A stretch of 47,586 bases of DNA from Psittacicella melopsittaci (GCF_003585925.1 NZ_NRJH01000022.1:1-47586); one strand, 5' to 3'; shown: positions 27,583-36,932, counted from the stretch's first letter. Notes: generated by a model from the sequence alone, not told the origin. Program-made: numbers and translations.

Positions 27583-28345
27583 TAATGCAAACTTACCGCA
27601 GCATGTTGCCATAATTATGGATGGAAGTCGACGCTGGGCCAAAGAAAAGAATAAAAGCCAGAAAAGTGGGCATAATGCAGGTGCTCTAGCCGTAAGACGA
27701 ACCATTGAGCATGCTTCAAACTTAGGGATAAAGTCTCTTTCTCTATATGCCTTTTCTAAGGAAAACTGGAAAAGACCAAAAGAGGAAGTAGAACATCTTA
27801 TGAAGCTCTTTTTAAGAGTTCTCGTAAATAACCAAAAGTTTTTGAAAAAGAATAATATTAAGTTTACCCCTATAGGTGATATAAAAGTATTCTCACCTGA
27901 GTTGCAAAAGAAGTTGCAAGCTATGGTTGAAGAATCAGCAAGTAATACAGGGCTAAATCTTAATGTTGCTTTAAATTATAGTGGACGTTGGGATATCACT
28001 AACGCTACGGCAAAAGTATTATCTCTTGCTTTAGATGAGTTAAAAAATTATCTTGACGATCCTCAGGTAATGGCGAGCAAAATTGAAGAGTTAAAAACTA
28101 AGTATAGTGATGAAATGTTTTTAACTAATTTAATTGAAGAGAATTTAACCGTTACAGAGCAAGATCCAATAGATTTAATCATTCGTACTTCGAATGAACA
28201 AAGAATTAGTAATTTCTTTCTCTGGCAAGCAGCTTATAGTGAGTTTGTTTTCTTAGAGGAATATTGGCCTGAATTTAATGCGGAATTATTTGATAGAGCT
28301 CTAAATATATTTTCTAAAAGAGTACGCCGTTTTGGTGGAGTTTAA
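27572..28345 (+). CDS. uppS: Undecaprenyl diphosphate synthase, altered motifs
   Basis: UppS builds the C55 lipid carrier for peptidoglycan and O-antigen from FPP and IPP. The 257-aa product keeps the catalytic Asp17 in MDGSRRWA, SLYAFSKENWKRP and the IPP-binding Arg205, Arg211 and Ser213. Two normally invariant places differ: MDGN is MDGS (Ser19), and the RTGGE segment is RTSNE (residues 205-209). Whether these alter chain length or rate is unknown. The start overlaps dxr by 11 nt and cdsA follows after 6 nt, so the three are translationally linked. Confidence 0.94.
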   Translation: MQNNNANLPQHVAIIMDGSRRWAKEKNKSQKSGHNAGALAVRRTIEHASNLGIKSLSLYAFSKENWKRPKEEVEHLMKLFLRVLVNNQKFLKKNNIKFTPIGDIKVFSPELQKKLQAMVEESASNTGLNLNVALNYSGRWDITNATAKVLSLALDELKNYLDDPQVMASKIEELKTKYSDEMFLTNLIEENLTVTEQDPIDLIIRTSNEQRISNFFLWQAAYSEFVFLEEYWPEFNAELFDRALNIFSKRVRRFGGV

Positions 28346-28351
28346 TTAATT

Positions 28352-29290
28352 ATGAAACAAAGATTAATTTCAGGGATAGCTTTGATTATAGGTTTACTAT
28401 TAGTTGTATTAGTGGCTCCCTTTCCTGTATTTTTTGCCGTATTTTTATTAATTGCTTGCTTATCAATTTGGGAATATTCCAAGCTAATTTATAACGATAA
28501 CCCAAATTTAGAACCAACTCGCAAATGGCGTTGGTTGTATATGGCGATTATAATTTTTGCAACCCTGTTCCCATTTTTCCCAGTGTTTTCGGCATGGTTA
28601 GCATTTGGGACTGATAGATTTGCGAATGTAAATAGATTGCTGGTAAATAACTATGAGACAATAATGTTCTATGCTATGTTCATTTGGTTGTTCTCTTTAG
28701 TGATTTATCGTCGTACAGAAACTCTAATGGAGATAATGCATCCACGCTTAGTAGCTCTTTTTGCAGCTCTAAGTAATGGAGCTTTCTTTGCTGGAGTATT
28801 TGCGATTAGATATTATGATGGTTCAACGCTATCATTTAATCCAAATAACTCACCTGTATTCATGATTTACATGTTCTTTTTAGTTGCATGTACTGATAGT
28901 GGTGCTTACTTTTTCGGTCGAGCTTTTGGTAAAACCAAAATGAGTCCAAAAATATCACCTAATAAAACTTTAGAAGGGCTTTTAGGTGGGGTGTTTACGG
29001 CAATGATTTGTGCCATAATCTTTGTCAACTTTACCTCTCTAAGTGACTACATGGTTAACAATAAACGTATGGTTGCTTTCTATATGTTTACTTTAATTAC
29101 CGTGCTCTTCTCAGTACATGGTGACTTAACCGAATCTTTCCTAAAACGTCGTGCTAAAATTAAGGACTCTTCTAATTTAATCCCTGGTCATGGTGGGGTT
29201 CTAGATCGTTTAGATAGTTTACAGCCTTCATTTATGTTTATGGCGTACTATTGGTTATTCTTAACCCTAGACAATTTCTTTACGTTTTAG
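28352..29290 (+). CDS. cdsA: Phosphatidate cytidylyltransferase (CDP-DAG synthase)
   Basis: CdsA makes CDP-diacylglycerol from phosphatidate and CTP, the branch point of phospholipid synthesis, in the inner membrane. The 312-aa product has about eight hydrophobic helices and the family signature near its end: KRRAKIKDSSNLIPGHGGVLDRLDSL, of which the metal-binding Asp residues and PGHGG are intact. In E. coli rseP follows cdsA. Here a terminator and then bamA follow, and rseP is missing from this place. Confidence 0.95.
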   Translation: MKQRLISGIALIIGLLLVVLVAPFPVFFAVFLLIACLSIWEYSKLIYNDNPNLEPTRKWRWLYMAIIIFATLFPFFPVFSAWLAFGTDRFANVNRLLVNNYETIMFYAMFIWLFSLVIYRRTETLMEIMHPRLVALFAALSNGAFFAGVFAIRYYDGSTLSFNPNNSPVFMIYMFFLVACTDSGAYFFGRAFGKTKMSPKISPNKTLEGLLGGVFTAMICAIIFVNFTSLSDYMVNNKRMVAFYMFTLITVLFSVHGDLTESFLKRRAKIKDSSNLIPGHGGVLDRLDSLQPSFMFMAYYWLFLTLDNFFTF

Positions 29291-29321
29291 TTGAAAATTC
29301 AGTATTAAGGCATATATTTAT

Positions 29322-29356
29322 AGAGGTTACTTTTATAAAGAACCTCTTATTTTTTC
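29322..29356 (+). terminator. cdsA terminator
   Basis: The arms AGAGGTT and AACCTCT enclose 12 nt and are followed by TATTTTTTCT. It isolates bamA from the upstream genes. Confidence 0.8.
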
Positions 29357-29399
29357 TCTGGTTTTATATTATTACTAAGCAAAAAGAGAAAAATTATTC

Positions 29400-29405
29400 T
29401 ATAAT
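29400..29405 (+). promoter_or_regulatory. Candidate -10 of bamA
   Basis: TATAAT lies 80 nt before bamA, after the cdsA terminator; the -35 is weak. No sigma-E type promoter was evident. Confidence 0.4.
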
Positions 29406-29484
29406 AAAAAGGTTACTTTAAAGAAAGTTATAGAAGTATTTTCCTTCTATTTTAAAAAGAGAAGTTAAAGAGAAATTTCCCTTC

Positions 29485-31911
29485 ATGAAAAAGTTTTTAT
29501 TAACCAAGTTAATGCTAGCTCTTAGCATTCCAGCGTTAGCTGTTAGCCCTTTTCAATTAGATTCAGTTGAAGTTAAAGGGGTAAACCAATCGCAAAGCCA
29601 AGATATCATTGATCTTTTAAACCTTAAACAAGGGGCAACGATTAATGATAATGAAATTGCCCAAATTATTAGAAAGCTTTATGCTACTGGTAATTTTAAT
29701 AATGTTTCGGTAAATAAAGTTGGCAACAATCTTGTTATTGATCTGAAATTAAAACAAACAATTGCATCAGTAAACTTTACGGGGAACTCCTTAATCCCAA
29801 CTGATCAAATTCGTCAAACTTACGAACAAAATGGTATTCGTCAAGGTGCTATTCTAAACGAAGATACCTTAACACAATTAAATGAAGAAGTAGAGAGATT
29901 CTACCAAAGTCAGGGTTATTCTCAAGTAGCCGTAAGTACACGTATCTCTACTTTAGATGATGGTACAGTTAATGTTCAAGTTATTGTAGATGAGAAGAAA
30001 AGAGCATATTTAAGAACTTTAAATATTGTTGGTAATAAAACTTTTACCGAAAAAGAACTACTTTCTGACTCTACTATTAGACCAGATACGCGTTGGTATA
30101 ACTTCTATCATAATTCGAACTTTAATAGTCAAAACAAACAATTACTTCTTGATAACATAACCAACTACTATAAAGACAGAGGTTATGCTAAATTTAGAAT
30201 TGTTAGCACACAAGAAGCAAACTTAAGTACGGAAAAACCTCAAGACGTAACCTTTACTGTTACGGTTGATGAAGGTGCTTTATACAAAGTTTCTGGTATT
30301 AGCTTTTTCTCACGTAATACAGCTTTAGATGAAGAGTTCAAAAAATTAAATAAAGTAGTTGTAGGTAACAACTATAACAAAGCATCTGTTGACGCTACAG
30401 TGCAAGCGATTAAAGATTATCTTGCAGGACTAGGTTATGCAAATGCTAATATTGAACCTGTATTAAGATTTGATGACGCGAATAATACTTTAGAAATTGT
30501 TATTGCCGTTGATAAAGGGGCACGTTACACTGTAAATACCATTATTTTCAATGGTAACTACTTAACAAAAGATGAAGTAATTCGTCGTACGCTTTTACAA
30601 CAAGAGAACTCGATTTATAATTTAAACTTAGTAAATCAAGACGTATCTACTTTATTAAGAAGTGGTAATTTCTCAGACGCTTCTTTCCGTACTGAAACAG
30701 TTGCTGGTACTTCTGACTTACTTAACCTTTACTATGATGTAAAAGAAACTGCAAATGGTAGTTTCCAAATCGGTTTAGGTTATGGTAGTACTCAAGGTAT
30801 TACTTATACGGCAAAATTACAACAAAATAACTTCTTAGGAACTGGTAGAAGTGTTGGTATTACTGCCGAAAGATCATCAGGTCGTTTATACGGAGCTATA
30901 GACTATACTGAACCTTATGTTACTACTTATGGTCTGAGTTTAAATACTTCGGTTTATTATTCAAAAATTAATACCGAGAAATATAGACGTTATTACGGAT
31001 ATAATTATCGTCAAACAGTATATGGTTTAACTCTAGGTACTTCTATTCCAGTATCTCGTTATGGTACTTTATCTGGTAGTGTTACCTATGAAAACAACAA
31101 ATACTATAACTTATATCCTGAATACTACCGTATGCTTTACTTACAATCAATTGGCCAAGATATCGAAAATGGTCGTTGGACTGTAAGAACGCGTGATATT
31201 ACCTTTAATTTATCGTATAACCTAAATACATACGATCGTTATTTATTCCCAACAAAAGGGTATGATTTTACTATAGGTGCGGGTATTACATCTTTAGCTT
31301 CTACGGATAAATACTATTCAATGCAAGCTAGTTTTAAAACTTTCACACCACTTTCTAATAACAGAAACTGGGTGTTAGGAACACGTATAGCAGCTGCTCA
31401 CGCCGTAGCTATGGATGGTAAATACTTACCTATTTCTGCTCTTTATACAGCTGGTGGAGCTGGTACACTACGTGGTCTAAGTGATGCTTCTGTAGGTCCT
31501 GCTTCAATTAACTGTTCAACTGGTTCTACATGTACAAACCTTTCAGCTTCTAGCTTCACACGAGTAAATACTTATGAAGTAGTTGGGGGTGACTCAATTG
31601 TATATGGTGGTGTTGATTTATACTTCCCACTCTTTAGAGGTGAAGTAGCTAAATCAATTAGAACATCATTCTTCGTTGATACAGCTGCTGTATGGAGTAC
31701 ACAATGGAAAAAATATACAGCTTCACTTGATCAAAGTATCTTAAATGGTTACGAAGACTGGTCTAAACCTAATTTCCGTGTAACTACAGGGATTAATCTA
31801 GACTGGCAATCACCTTTAGGTCTTTTATCTTTCTACCTAGGTACTCCTGTTGTATCGAAAAGTTATGATGATAAAGAAATCTTTGGTATTAACTTCGGTA
31901 CTACGTATTAA
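29485..31911 (+). CDS. bamA: Outer membrane protein assembly factor BamA
   Basis: BamA is the central subunit that folds beta-barrel proteins into the outer membrane. The 808-aa precursor starts with a signal peptide (MKKFLLTKLMLALSIPALA) and has five POTRA domains up to about residue 420. The C-terminal 16-strand barrel contains GGAGTLRGLSDASVGP, whose RG belongs to the conserved (V/I)RGF-like loop, and ends with an aromatic-rich FGINFGTTY. The canonical VRGY/F loop reads LRGLS, a mild change. skp follows after 71 nt. It has its own promoter region, set apart from cdsA by a terminator. Confidence 0.96.
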   Translation: MKKFLLTKLMLALSIPALAVSPFQLDSVEVKGVNQSQSQDIIDLLNLKQGATINDNEIAQIIRKLYATGNFNNVSVNKVGNNLVIDLKLKQTIASVNFTGNSLIPTDQIRQTYEQNGIRQGAILNEDTLTQLNEEVERFYQSQGYSQVAVSTRISTLDDGTVNVQVIVDEKKRAYLRTLNIVGNKTFTEKELLSDSTIRPDTRWYNFYHNSNFNSQNKQLLLDNITNYYKDRGYAKFRIVSTQEANLSTEKPQDVTFTVTVDEGALYKVSGISFFSRNTALDEEFKKLNKVVVGNNYNKASVDATVQAIKDYLAGLGYANANIEPVLRFDDANNTLEIVIAVDKGARYTVNTIIFNGNYLTKDEVIRRTLLQQENSIYNLNLVNQDVSTLLRSGNFSDASFRTETVAGTSDLLNLYYDVKETANGSFQIGLGYGSTQGITYTAKLQQNNFLGTGRSVGITAERSSGRLYGAIDYTEPYVTTYGLSLNTSVYYSKINTEKYRRYYGYNYRQTVYGLTLGTSIPVSRYGTLSGSVTYENNKYYNLYPEYYRMLYLQSIGQDIENGRWTVRTRDITFNLSYNLNTYDRYLFPTKGYDFTIGAGITSLASTDKYYSMQASFKTFTPLSNNRNWVLGTRIAAAHAVAMDGKYLPISALYTAGGAGTLRGLSDASVGPASINCSTGSTCTNLSASSFTRVNTYEVVGGDSIVYGGVDLYFPLFRGEVAKSIRTSFFVDTAAVWSTQWKKYTASLDQSILNGYEDWSKPNFRVTTGINLDWQSPLGLLSFYLGTPVVSKSYDDKEIFGINFGTTY

Positions 31912-31921
31912 TCAGATCTAA

Positions 31922-31953
31922 GAAGAATTAACAGGTATTCCTGTTAATTCTTC
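31922..31953 (+). terminator. Long perfect hairpin between bamA and skp
   Basis: Arms of 14 nt (GAAGAATTAACAGG and CCTGTTAATTCTTC) enclose TATT. The next bases are GCATACTCTTTTT, so the T run is displaced. It could be a weak terminator that limits skp transcription or a 3'-end stabiliser for bamA. Confidence 0.6.
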
Positions 31954-31982
31954 GCATACTCTTTTTCAAGGATACGAATTAT

Positions 31983-32561
31983 ATGAAATTAAAAAAATAT
32001 CTTCTAACTTCTGTAGTTTTAGGTTTAGCATCTTTAGGCACTATTTCAGCTCCTGCATTTGCAGCTTCTACTCCAGCTCAAACTGTTACAGTTGCGGTAG
32101 TTAACTATGATCAATTAGTACAATCATCTAAAGCTTTTACTGATAGTGCAAAAATCTTTAATGATAAATTCCAACAAAGAAATAATGATCTAGAAGCTTT
32201 AGGTAAAGAGCTAAGCCAAGAAAATAGTGAACTAGAAAAATTAAAACAACAATTAGACGCTGATCTTCAAGGTGGTAAATTAACAGGTTCACAATTAAAA
32301 TCACGTGAAACAGCATTTAACCAAAAAGCACAAGCTTTTGAGAAAAAATACACTGATTATCAAGCTCAAGTACAACAACTTCAAAGAGAAATGAATGACT
32401 TCCAAAACGTTGAACTTGATAAAGTTGATAAAACTGTACGTGACATTGTAGCTAAATATGCTGCGGAACAAAAAATTTCAATTATCGTAGACTCACGTGC
32501 AGCTATTTACTATGTAAATGCGGTTGATGTTACGCCACAAATATTAAAATTAGTACAATAA
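31983..32561 (+). CDS. skp: Periplasmic chaperone Skp (OmpH family)
   Basis: Skp is a trimeric periplasmic chaperone that holds unfolded outer membrane proteins on their way to BamA. The 192-aa precursor has a clear signal peptide ending APAFA. The N-terminal strand VTVAVVNYDQLVQSSKA is followed by long Lys/Gln/Glu-rich helices forming the tentacles (about residues 55-145) and a closing AEQKISIIVDSRAAIYY. The order bamA-skp-lpxD is as in E. coli. AAGGAT lies before the start. Confidence 0.95.
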   Translation: MKLKKYLLTSVVLGLASLGTISAPAFAASTPAQTVTVAVVNYDQLVQSSKAFTDSAKIFNDKFQQRNNDLEALGKELSQENSELEKLKQQLDADLQGGKLTGSQLKSRETAFNQKAQAFEKKYTDYQAQVQQLQREMNDFQNVELDKVDKTVRDIVAKYAAEQKISIIVDSRAAIYYVNAVDVTPQILKLVQ

Positions 32562-32576
32562 TATTTAAAAAAGTAA

Positions 32577-32582
32577 TATAAT
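32577..32582 (+). promoter_or_regulatory. Possible -10 upstream of lpxD
   Basis: TATAAT in the 58-nt skp-lpxD spacer, about 38 nt before lpxD. The -35 is poor. A short GCCT/AGGC stem lies between it and the start. Confidence 0.3.
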
Positions 32583-32619
32583 AAAGCCTAATAAAACCAA
32601 CACAGGCTCAACTTCCAAA

Positions 32620-33696
32620 ATGACTGAGATTACATTACTTGAAATTGCGCAATTAACTGGTGGTCAACTAGTTAATTGTGCAAATACTAATAAATCAATT
32701 ACAGCTTGTCACCCTCTAGATAGTGAAACATATATTCCAAACTCTATTGGCTTTATAAAAGATAAGCATTACTTAGCGTTTGTAAATTCAGGCTGTACAG
32801 AAGCTGTTTTAGTAACAGAAAAACTTGCCGAAGAAATCACTAACCCTAATGTAACCAAAATAATCGTAAAAGATCCATATGTAGCTTTTGCAAAAGTTTC
32901 GCAAGTGCTAGATACAACTCCTAAAGTAAAACCAGGAATTCATCAAACTGCAGTAATCCCTCAAAGTTGTACTATAGGTGAAAATGTACATATTGGAGCT
33001 TACGTTGTTTTAGGAGAAAACGTTGTTGTTGGCGATAATAGCATTATTGAAAATCACTGTTCTCTAGGGGACAATTGTGTCTTAGGTAATAATGTTCGCC
33101 TTCACCCTCATGTTGTTCTTTACCATAGCGTTAAACTTGCAGATTATGTTGTAGTACACAGCTTAACTGTTCTTGGTGCTGACGGCTTTGGTTATGCAAA
33201 TGAGCAAGGAAGATGGATTAAAATTCCTCAAGTTGGTACAACAGTTATCGGGGCAAGAACTGAAATAGGTTCTTTAACAAGTATTGATCGTGGTGCTCTG
33301 CATGATACAGTAGTGGAAAATGATGTAATTATTGACAATCATATTCACTTAGGTCACAACTGTAAAGTTGGTATGGGTACTGCAATGGCAGGTGGTACAA
33401 TTGTTGCTGGTTCTGTAACTTTTGGAAAATATTGTATTATTGGTGGTGCTTCGGTATTTAACGGACACATCAATATTGCTGATCACGTATCGGTAACAGG
33501 TATGGCTATGGTGCCACATAGCTTAACTGAAAGTGGTAAAGTTTACTCTTCTGGTATCCCTGTGGAAGATAATAAAAAATGGTTACGTAGTACAGTGATG
33601 TTACGTTACGATAATCTAAAAGATCAGGCGATGAGATTAAAACAACTTGAAAAACAGGTTGAAGAACTTACAGATTTATTAAAACGAAATAAATAG
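32620..33696 (+). CDS. lpxD: UDP-3-O-acylglucosamine N-acyltransferase
   Basis: LpxD adds the N-linked acyl chain in the third step of lipid A synthesis, using acyl-ACP. The 358-aa product has an N-terminal uridine-binding domain (about 1-100). A left-handed beta helix of hexapeptide repeats follows (about 105-310), with the catalytic His in IIDNHIHLGHNCKVG and the GADGFGYAN motif. A C-terminal helix (KQLEKQVEELTDLLKRNK) closes the trimer. fabZ follows after 9 nt. No strong ribosome site is seen before the ATG. Confidence 0.96.
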   Translation: MTEITLLEIAQLTGGQLVNCANTNKSITACHPLDSETYIPNSIGFIKDKHYLAFVNSGCTEAVLVTEKLAEEITNPNVTKIIVKDPYVAFAKVSQVLDTTPKVKPGIHQTAVIPQSCTIGENVHIGAYVVLGENVVVGDNSIIENHCSLGDNCVLGNNVRLHPHVVLYHSVKLADYVVVHSLTVLGADGFGYANEQGRWIKIPQVGTTVIGARTEIGSLTSIDRGALHDTVVENDVIIDNHIHLGHNCKVGMGTAMAGGTIVAGSVTFGKYCIIGGASVFNGHINIADHVSVTGMAMVPHSLTESGKVYSSGIPVEDNKKWLRSTVMLRYDNLKDQAMRLKQLEKQVEELTDLLKRNK

Positions 33697-33705
33697 GTTT
33701 ATTAG

Positions 33706-34167
33706 ATGTCAGACTTAAAAGTAAATCCAGAACGTGTTATTGAAATTGATGAGATAATGTCTCTTCTCCCTCATCGTTACCCTTTCTTATTAGTAGATCG
33801 CGTGTTAGATTGGGAAGAAGGTAAATGGCTAAAAGCAATTAAAAACGTAACTTATAATGAACCTTGCTTTACAGGTCATTTCCCACACAAACCAATTTTT
33901 CCAGGTGTATTAATTCTTGAAGCTATGGCTCAAGCAACTGGAGTTTTAGCATTTAAAACTCGTGAATTACCACCGAACGAGCTATACTACTTTGCAGCTG
34001 TAGATAACGCACGTTTTAAACGTCCAGTATTACCTGGTGATACTATGCTTATTGAGGTTAACTTCTTAAGAGAACGTCGTGGAATTGCCCAATTTACAGG
34101 TAAAGCTTATGTAGACGGAAATCTTGTTTGCGAAGCTGATTTAATGTGTGCTCGTAGAGGTATTTAA
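33706..34167 (+). CDS. fabZ: 3-hydroxyacyl-ACP dehydratase
   Basis: FabZ removes water from 3-hydroxyacyl-ACP in fatty acid elongation. It competes with LpxA for the same substrate, which is why the two genes are neighbours. The 153-aa product has [14 protein letters not shown], the catalytic His in [13 protein letters not shown] and the Glu in EAMAQATG. lpxA starts 2 nt after its stop. Confidence 0.97.
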   Translation: MSDLKVNPERVIEIDEIMSLLPHRYPFLLVDRVLDWEEGKWLKAIKNVTYNEPCFTGHFPHKPIFPGVLILEAMAQATGVLAFKTRELPPNELYYFAAVDNARFKRPVLPGDTMLIEVNFLRERRGIAQFTGKAYVDGNLVCEADLMCARRGI

Positions 34168-34169
34168 TT

Positions 34170-34979
34170 ATGAGTATTTCTCCTTTAGCAATTATTCACC
34201 CAACAGCAATTGTTTCTGAAAAAGCAAACATTGCTGACAATGTAAAAATTGGTCCTTTTTGTATCGTTGAAGATAATGTTTCAATTGGTGAAGGGACTGA
34301 GTTAGTTTCACACGTGGTAGTTAAAGGATTTACCACAATTGGTAAAGATAATAAAATTTATTCTTTTGTTACTATAGGTGAAGTTAACCAAGATCTTAAA
34401 TATCGCGGAGAAGAAACTCAAGTTATTATTGGGGATCGTAACTCAATCCGTGAATCATGTACAATTCACCGCGGTACACTACAAGGTATCTCAAAAACTG
34501 TTATAGGTGATGATAACCTTCTCATGGTTAATACCCATGTTGCCCATGACTGTGTTATTGGAAACCACAATATTCTAGCTAATAATACAACTCTTGGTGG
34601 TCACGTAGTTATCGATAACTTTGTGGTACTTGGTGGTATGACAGCTGTACACCAATTTGTGAATATAGGTTCTCATGTAATGGTTGGTGGTTGCTCAGGA
34701 GTAAGCCAAGATGTTCCGCCATATGTATTAGCTCAAGGTAACCATGCCGTTGCTATTGGCTTAAATACTACGGGTTTAACTAGACGTGGATTTACTGATT
34801 TCCAAATTAGTCAATTAAAACAAGCTTATCGTACAATTTACCGTCAAGGTAAAACAATTGAAGAAGCTATTAATGAATTACAACAATTAGCTACTAATAC
34901 TACTTGTGTTAGTTTATTTGTTGAGTTCTTACGTCGTTCTGATGTTAAACGCGGTATTGTTCGTCCGCGTACTAAATAA
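34170..34979 (+). CDS. lpxA: UDP-N-acetylglucosamine acyltransferase
   Basis: LpxA puts the first 3-hydroxyacyl chain on UDP-GlcNAc, the first step of lipid A synthesis. The 269-aa product has the hexapeptide beta helix, ATQVIIG-like [23 protein letters not shown], and the catalytic His region [18 protein letters not shown]. The helical C-terminal domain is present. In E. coli lpxB, rnhB and dnaE follow. Here a bidirectional terminator and the convergent ksgA follow, so lpxB is not in this operon. Confidence 0.97.
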   Translation: MSISPLAIIHPTAIVSEKANIADNVKIGPFCIVEDNVSIGEGTELVSHVVVKGFTTIGKDNKIYSFVTIGEVNQDLKYRGEETQVIIGDRNSIRESCTIHRGTLQGISKTVIGDDNLLMVNTHVAHDCVIGNHNILANNTTLGGHVVIDNFVVLGGMTAVHQFVNIGSHVMVGGCSGVSQDVPPYVLAQGNHAVAIGLNTTGLTRRGFTDFQISQLKQAYRTIYRQGKTIEEAINELQQLATNTTCVSLFVEFLRRSDVKRGIVRPRTK

Positions 34980-34980
34980 T

Positions 34981-35013
34981 AAAAAAGGAAGAAGCACTGC
35001 TTCTTCCTTTTTT
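34981..35013. terminator. Bidirectional terminator between lpxA and ksgA
   Basis: The arms GGAAGAAGCA and TGCTTCTTCC, almost without a loop, stand between six A on the left and six T on the right. It serves both convergent genes. Confidence 0.9.
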
Positions 35014-35018
35014 ATGGC

Positions 35019-35849
35019 TTAATTTAAACGAGCAAACAAGTCTTTATCTATAGCATAATTGGTTAAAGATACATATTGCTCTAAGCTTAATTCTTCGGCA
35101 CGCATGCCTGGCTCTATGCCAAATTGTGCTAATTCTTCCCATTCATTATCTTGGATTAATTTACCTAATGAATTACGAATAGTTTTTCTTCTTTGGCTAA
35201 AAGCTAAACCTGTAACTGTTTCAAAGCTTTTTACTGATTTAACAGGATTTTTAATGTTAGCATGAGGAATAAGTTTAACTACTGCACTATCTACTTTTGG
35301 TGCAGGTTTAAAGCTCGAAGGAGGTACCTCTACTACTGGTAGCACTTTGCAAAAGTACTGAGTAATTAAACTTAGTCTACCATAATGTTTGTTACCCTTA
35401 TCAGCTGCTAAACGTTCAACAACCTCTTTTTGTAACATAAAGGTCATTTCTGCAACTATATCAGTATGATTTAACAAATGTAAAATTAATGGAGAACTAA
35501 TGTTGTAAGGCAGGTTACCAAATACCTTCATTTTTTTATCGCTAACCGCTAGTTTTGTAAAATCTATACTAAGTACATCACTATCAATAATGGTTAGCTT
35601 TGGCGATAAAAATGGATGTGTTTTTAGACGTTCAATTAAGTCTTTATCTACTTCAATAACTGTAAACTTATCTACCAGTTCACTAACTGGCTCGGTTAAA
35701 GCTCCCAGACCAGGTCCAATTTCTATTAAGTTATCTTTGTTAGTTGGATTTATCGCTAAAATAATCGCTTGGATTATATCTTGGTCAATAAGAAAGTTTT
35801 GTCCAAATCTCTTTTTGGCTACGTGACCTAAATGACTTTTATTTTGCAT
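35019..35849 (-). CDS. rsmA: 16S rRNA dimethyladenosine transferase
   Basis: RsmA (KsgA) dimethylates two adjacent adenines in the 3' end of 16S rRNA late in 30S assembly. The 276-aa product has KKRFGQNFLID, the SAM-binding IEIGPGLGALT, and the catalytic NLPYNISSPL. The usual C-terminal domain with FSQRRKTIRNSL follows. It lies after surA as in E. coli, but pdxA, which separates the two there, is missing. A terminator hairpin stands 22 nt before its start and no Shine-Dalgarno is visible. Confidence 0.96.
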   Translation of the reverse strand: MQNKSHLGHVAKKRFGQNFLIDQDIIQAIILAINPTNKDNLIEIGPGLGALTEPVSELVDKFTVIEVDKDLIERLKTHPFLSPKLTIIDSDVLSIDFTKLAVSDKKMKVFGNLPYNISSPLILHLLNHTDIVAEMTFMLQKEVVERLAADKGNKHYGRLSLITQYFCKVLPVVEVPPSSFKPAPKVDSAVVKLIPHANIKNPVKSVKSFETVTGLAFSQRRKTIRNSLGKLIQDNEWEELAQFGIEPGMRAEELSLEQYVSLTNYAIDKDLFARLN

Positions 35850-35870
35850 AATTTTGGCTTAGATATGAAA

Positions 35871-35897
35871 AAGAGCTAGTTTACTTCCTAGCTCTTT
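35871..35897 (-). terminator. surA-like gene terminator, directly in front of rsmA
   Basis: The arms AGAGCTAG and CTAGCTCT enclose about 8 nt. On the minus strand TTTTTCAT follows. It ends about 20 nt before the rsmA start. Confidence 0.85.
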
Positions 35898-35904
35898 GTA
35901 ACAA

Positions 35905-36888
35905 TTATTGTTCAAATACGTAATTAATAACTACCGAGTTAAGTAAAAATTGCTCAAGGGTAGTATTACTGTTATAACGTGATCTTAAAGTTTGTTGGAA
36001 TGCAGCTTCAACATAATCATTTAAAGTCGCATCAATTTTTTCTTTGGCATTATATTTGATAATTGCCCAACCTGTACCTAGGTCTACAGGTGCAGAAATT
36101 TGTCCAACTTTCATACGATCAACAGTTTGGCTGATTACGTATCTTTCCTGATCATTTTTGATAGTATCGACGTTTCCTAGTAAACCGTCGTTAGCTGCTG
36201 AAATAATATCATCTGAGTATTCTTGAGCAGCTTTAGCAAAAGTAATCTGGTTTCTATTAATTTGTCTGTAAATATCTAATGCTTTAGCTTTAGCTTGTTC
36301 ACTAGAAAATAAAGGAGTTGTTTGGATAAAGATATAACTTACGTTATAAGTATCTACCTGAGCTAAGTTATTCTCTGCTAAAGCAATTTGATAATTTTTA
36401 TATCCTTCAAACTGAATTGCATCTCGGTCAATTTGGGTTTGTACATTTTGACTTAAGAATTCATTCATTTTTTGTTGATATAAACCATTACGGATTTGAG
36501 ATCTCACTTGTTGCAGTGAATATCCTTGATAAGCTAAAGCACGAACAAAGTCAGAGTAAGTTAAACCATTTCTCGCAGCTTCAGAATAGAGGACATTGTC
36601 GATCTCTGCTTCAGTAACGGAAATAGATGCACGAGCTTTTGCTTCCCACTCAGTTTTTAACTGTGTAACAACATAAGCTTTTACAGCATTCTTTACTGCT
36701 TCATCAGAATAAACTCCATTGTTACTTCCCTTTAAGTAAGGTCTAATATCTGAAACTAATACAGCTTGTCCATTATAAGTTGCAACTACAGAGTTACTGT
36801 TATTTGATACATCTAAGGAAGCAAAACTAGTTCCAACTAGGCTCAAGCCTAAACTAAAAGCAAGAATTGATTTAGCAAATTTTTTCAT
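35905..36888 (-). CDS. surA: SurA-like periplasmic chaperone with one parvulin domain
   Basis: SurA carries unfolded outer membrane proteins through the periplasm to the BAM complex. From the ATG at 36888 the precursor is 327 aa with a signal peptide (MKKFAKSILAFSLGLSLVGTSFA). The N-terminal chaperone domain runs to about residue 165 (VVATYNGQAVLVSDI, typical of SurA/PpiD). One parvulin-type domain follows at about 175-285 (VSYIFIQTT, FAKAAQEYSDD, DGLLGNV). E. coli SurA has two such domains, whereas short one-domain forms occur in Pasteurellaceae. The position upstream of rsmA supports the name. trxA lies upstream. Confidence 0.85.
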   Translation of the reverse strand: MKKFAKSILAFSLGLSLVGTSFASLDVSNNSNSVVATYNGQAVLVSDIRPYLKGSNNGVYSDEAVKNAVKAYVVTQLKTEWEAKARASISVTEAEIDNVLYSEAARNGLTYSDFVRALAYQGYSLQQVRSQIRNGLYQQKMNEFLSQNVQTQIDRDAIQFEGYKNYQIALAENNLAQVDTYNVSYIFIQTTPLFSSEQAKAKALDIYRQINRNQITFAKAAQEYSDDIISAANDGLLGNVDTIKNDQERYVISQTVDRMKVGQISAPVDLGTGWAIIKYNAKEKIDATLNDYVEAAFQQTLRSRYNSNTTLEQFLLNSVVINYVFEQ

Positions 36889-36932
36889 TGGGTACAACAA
36901 CCTTTAGTTTACTAACAAAGTTAATGCAATTA

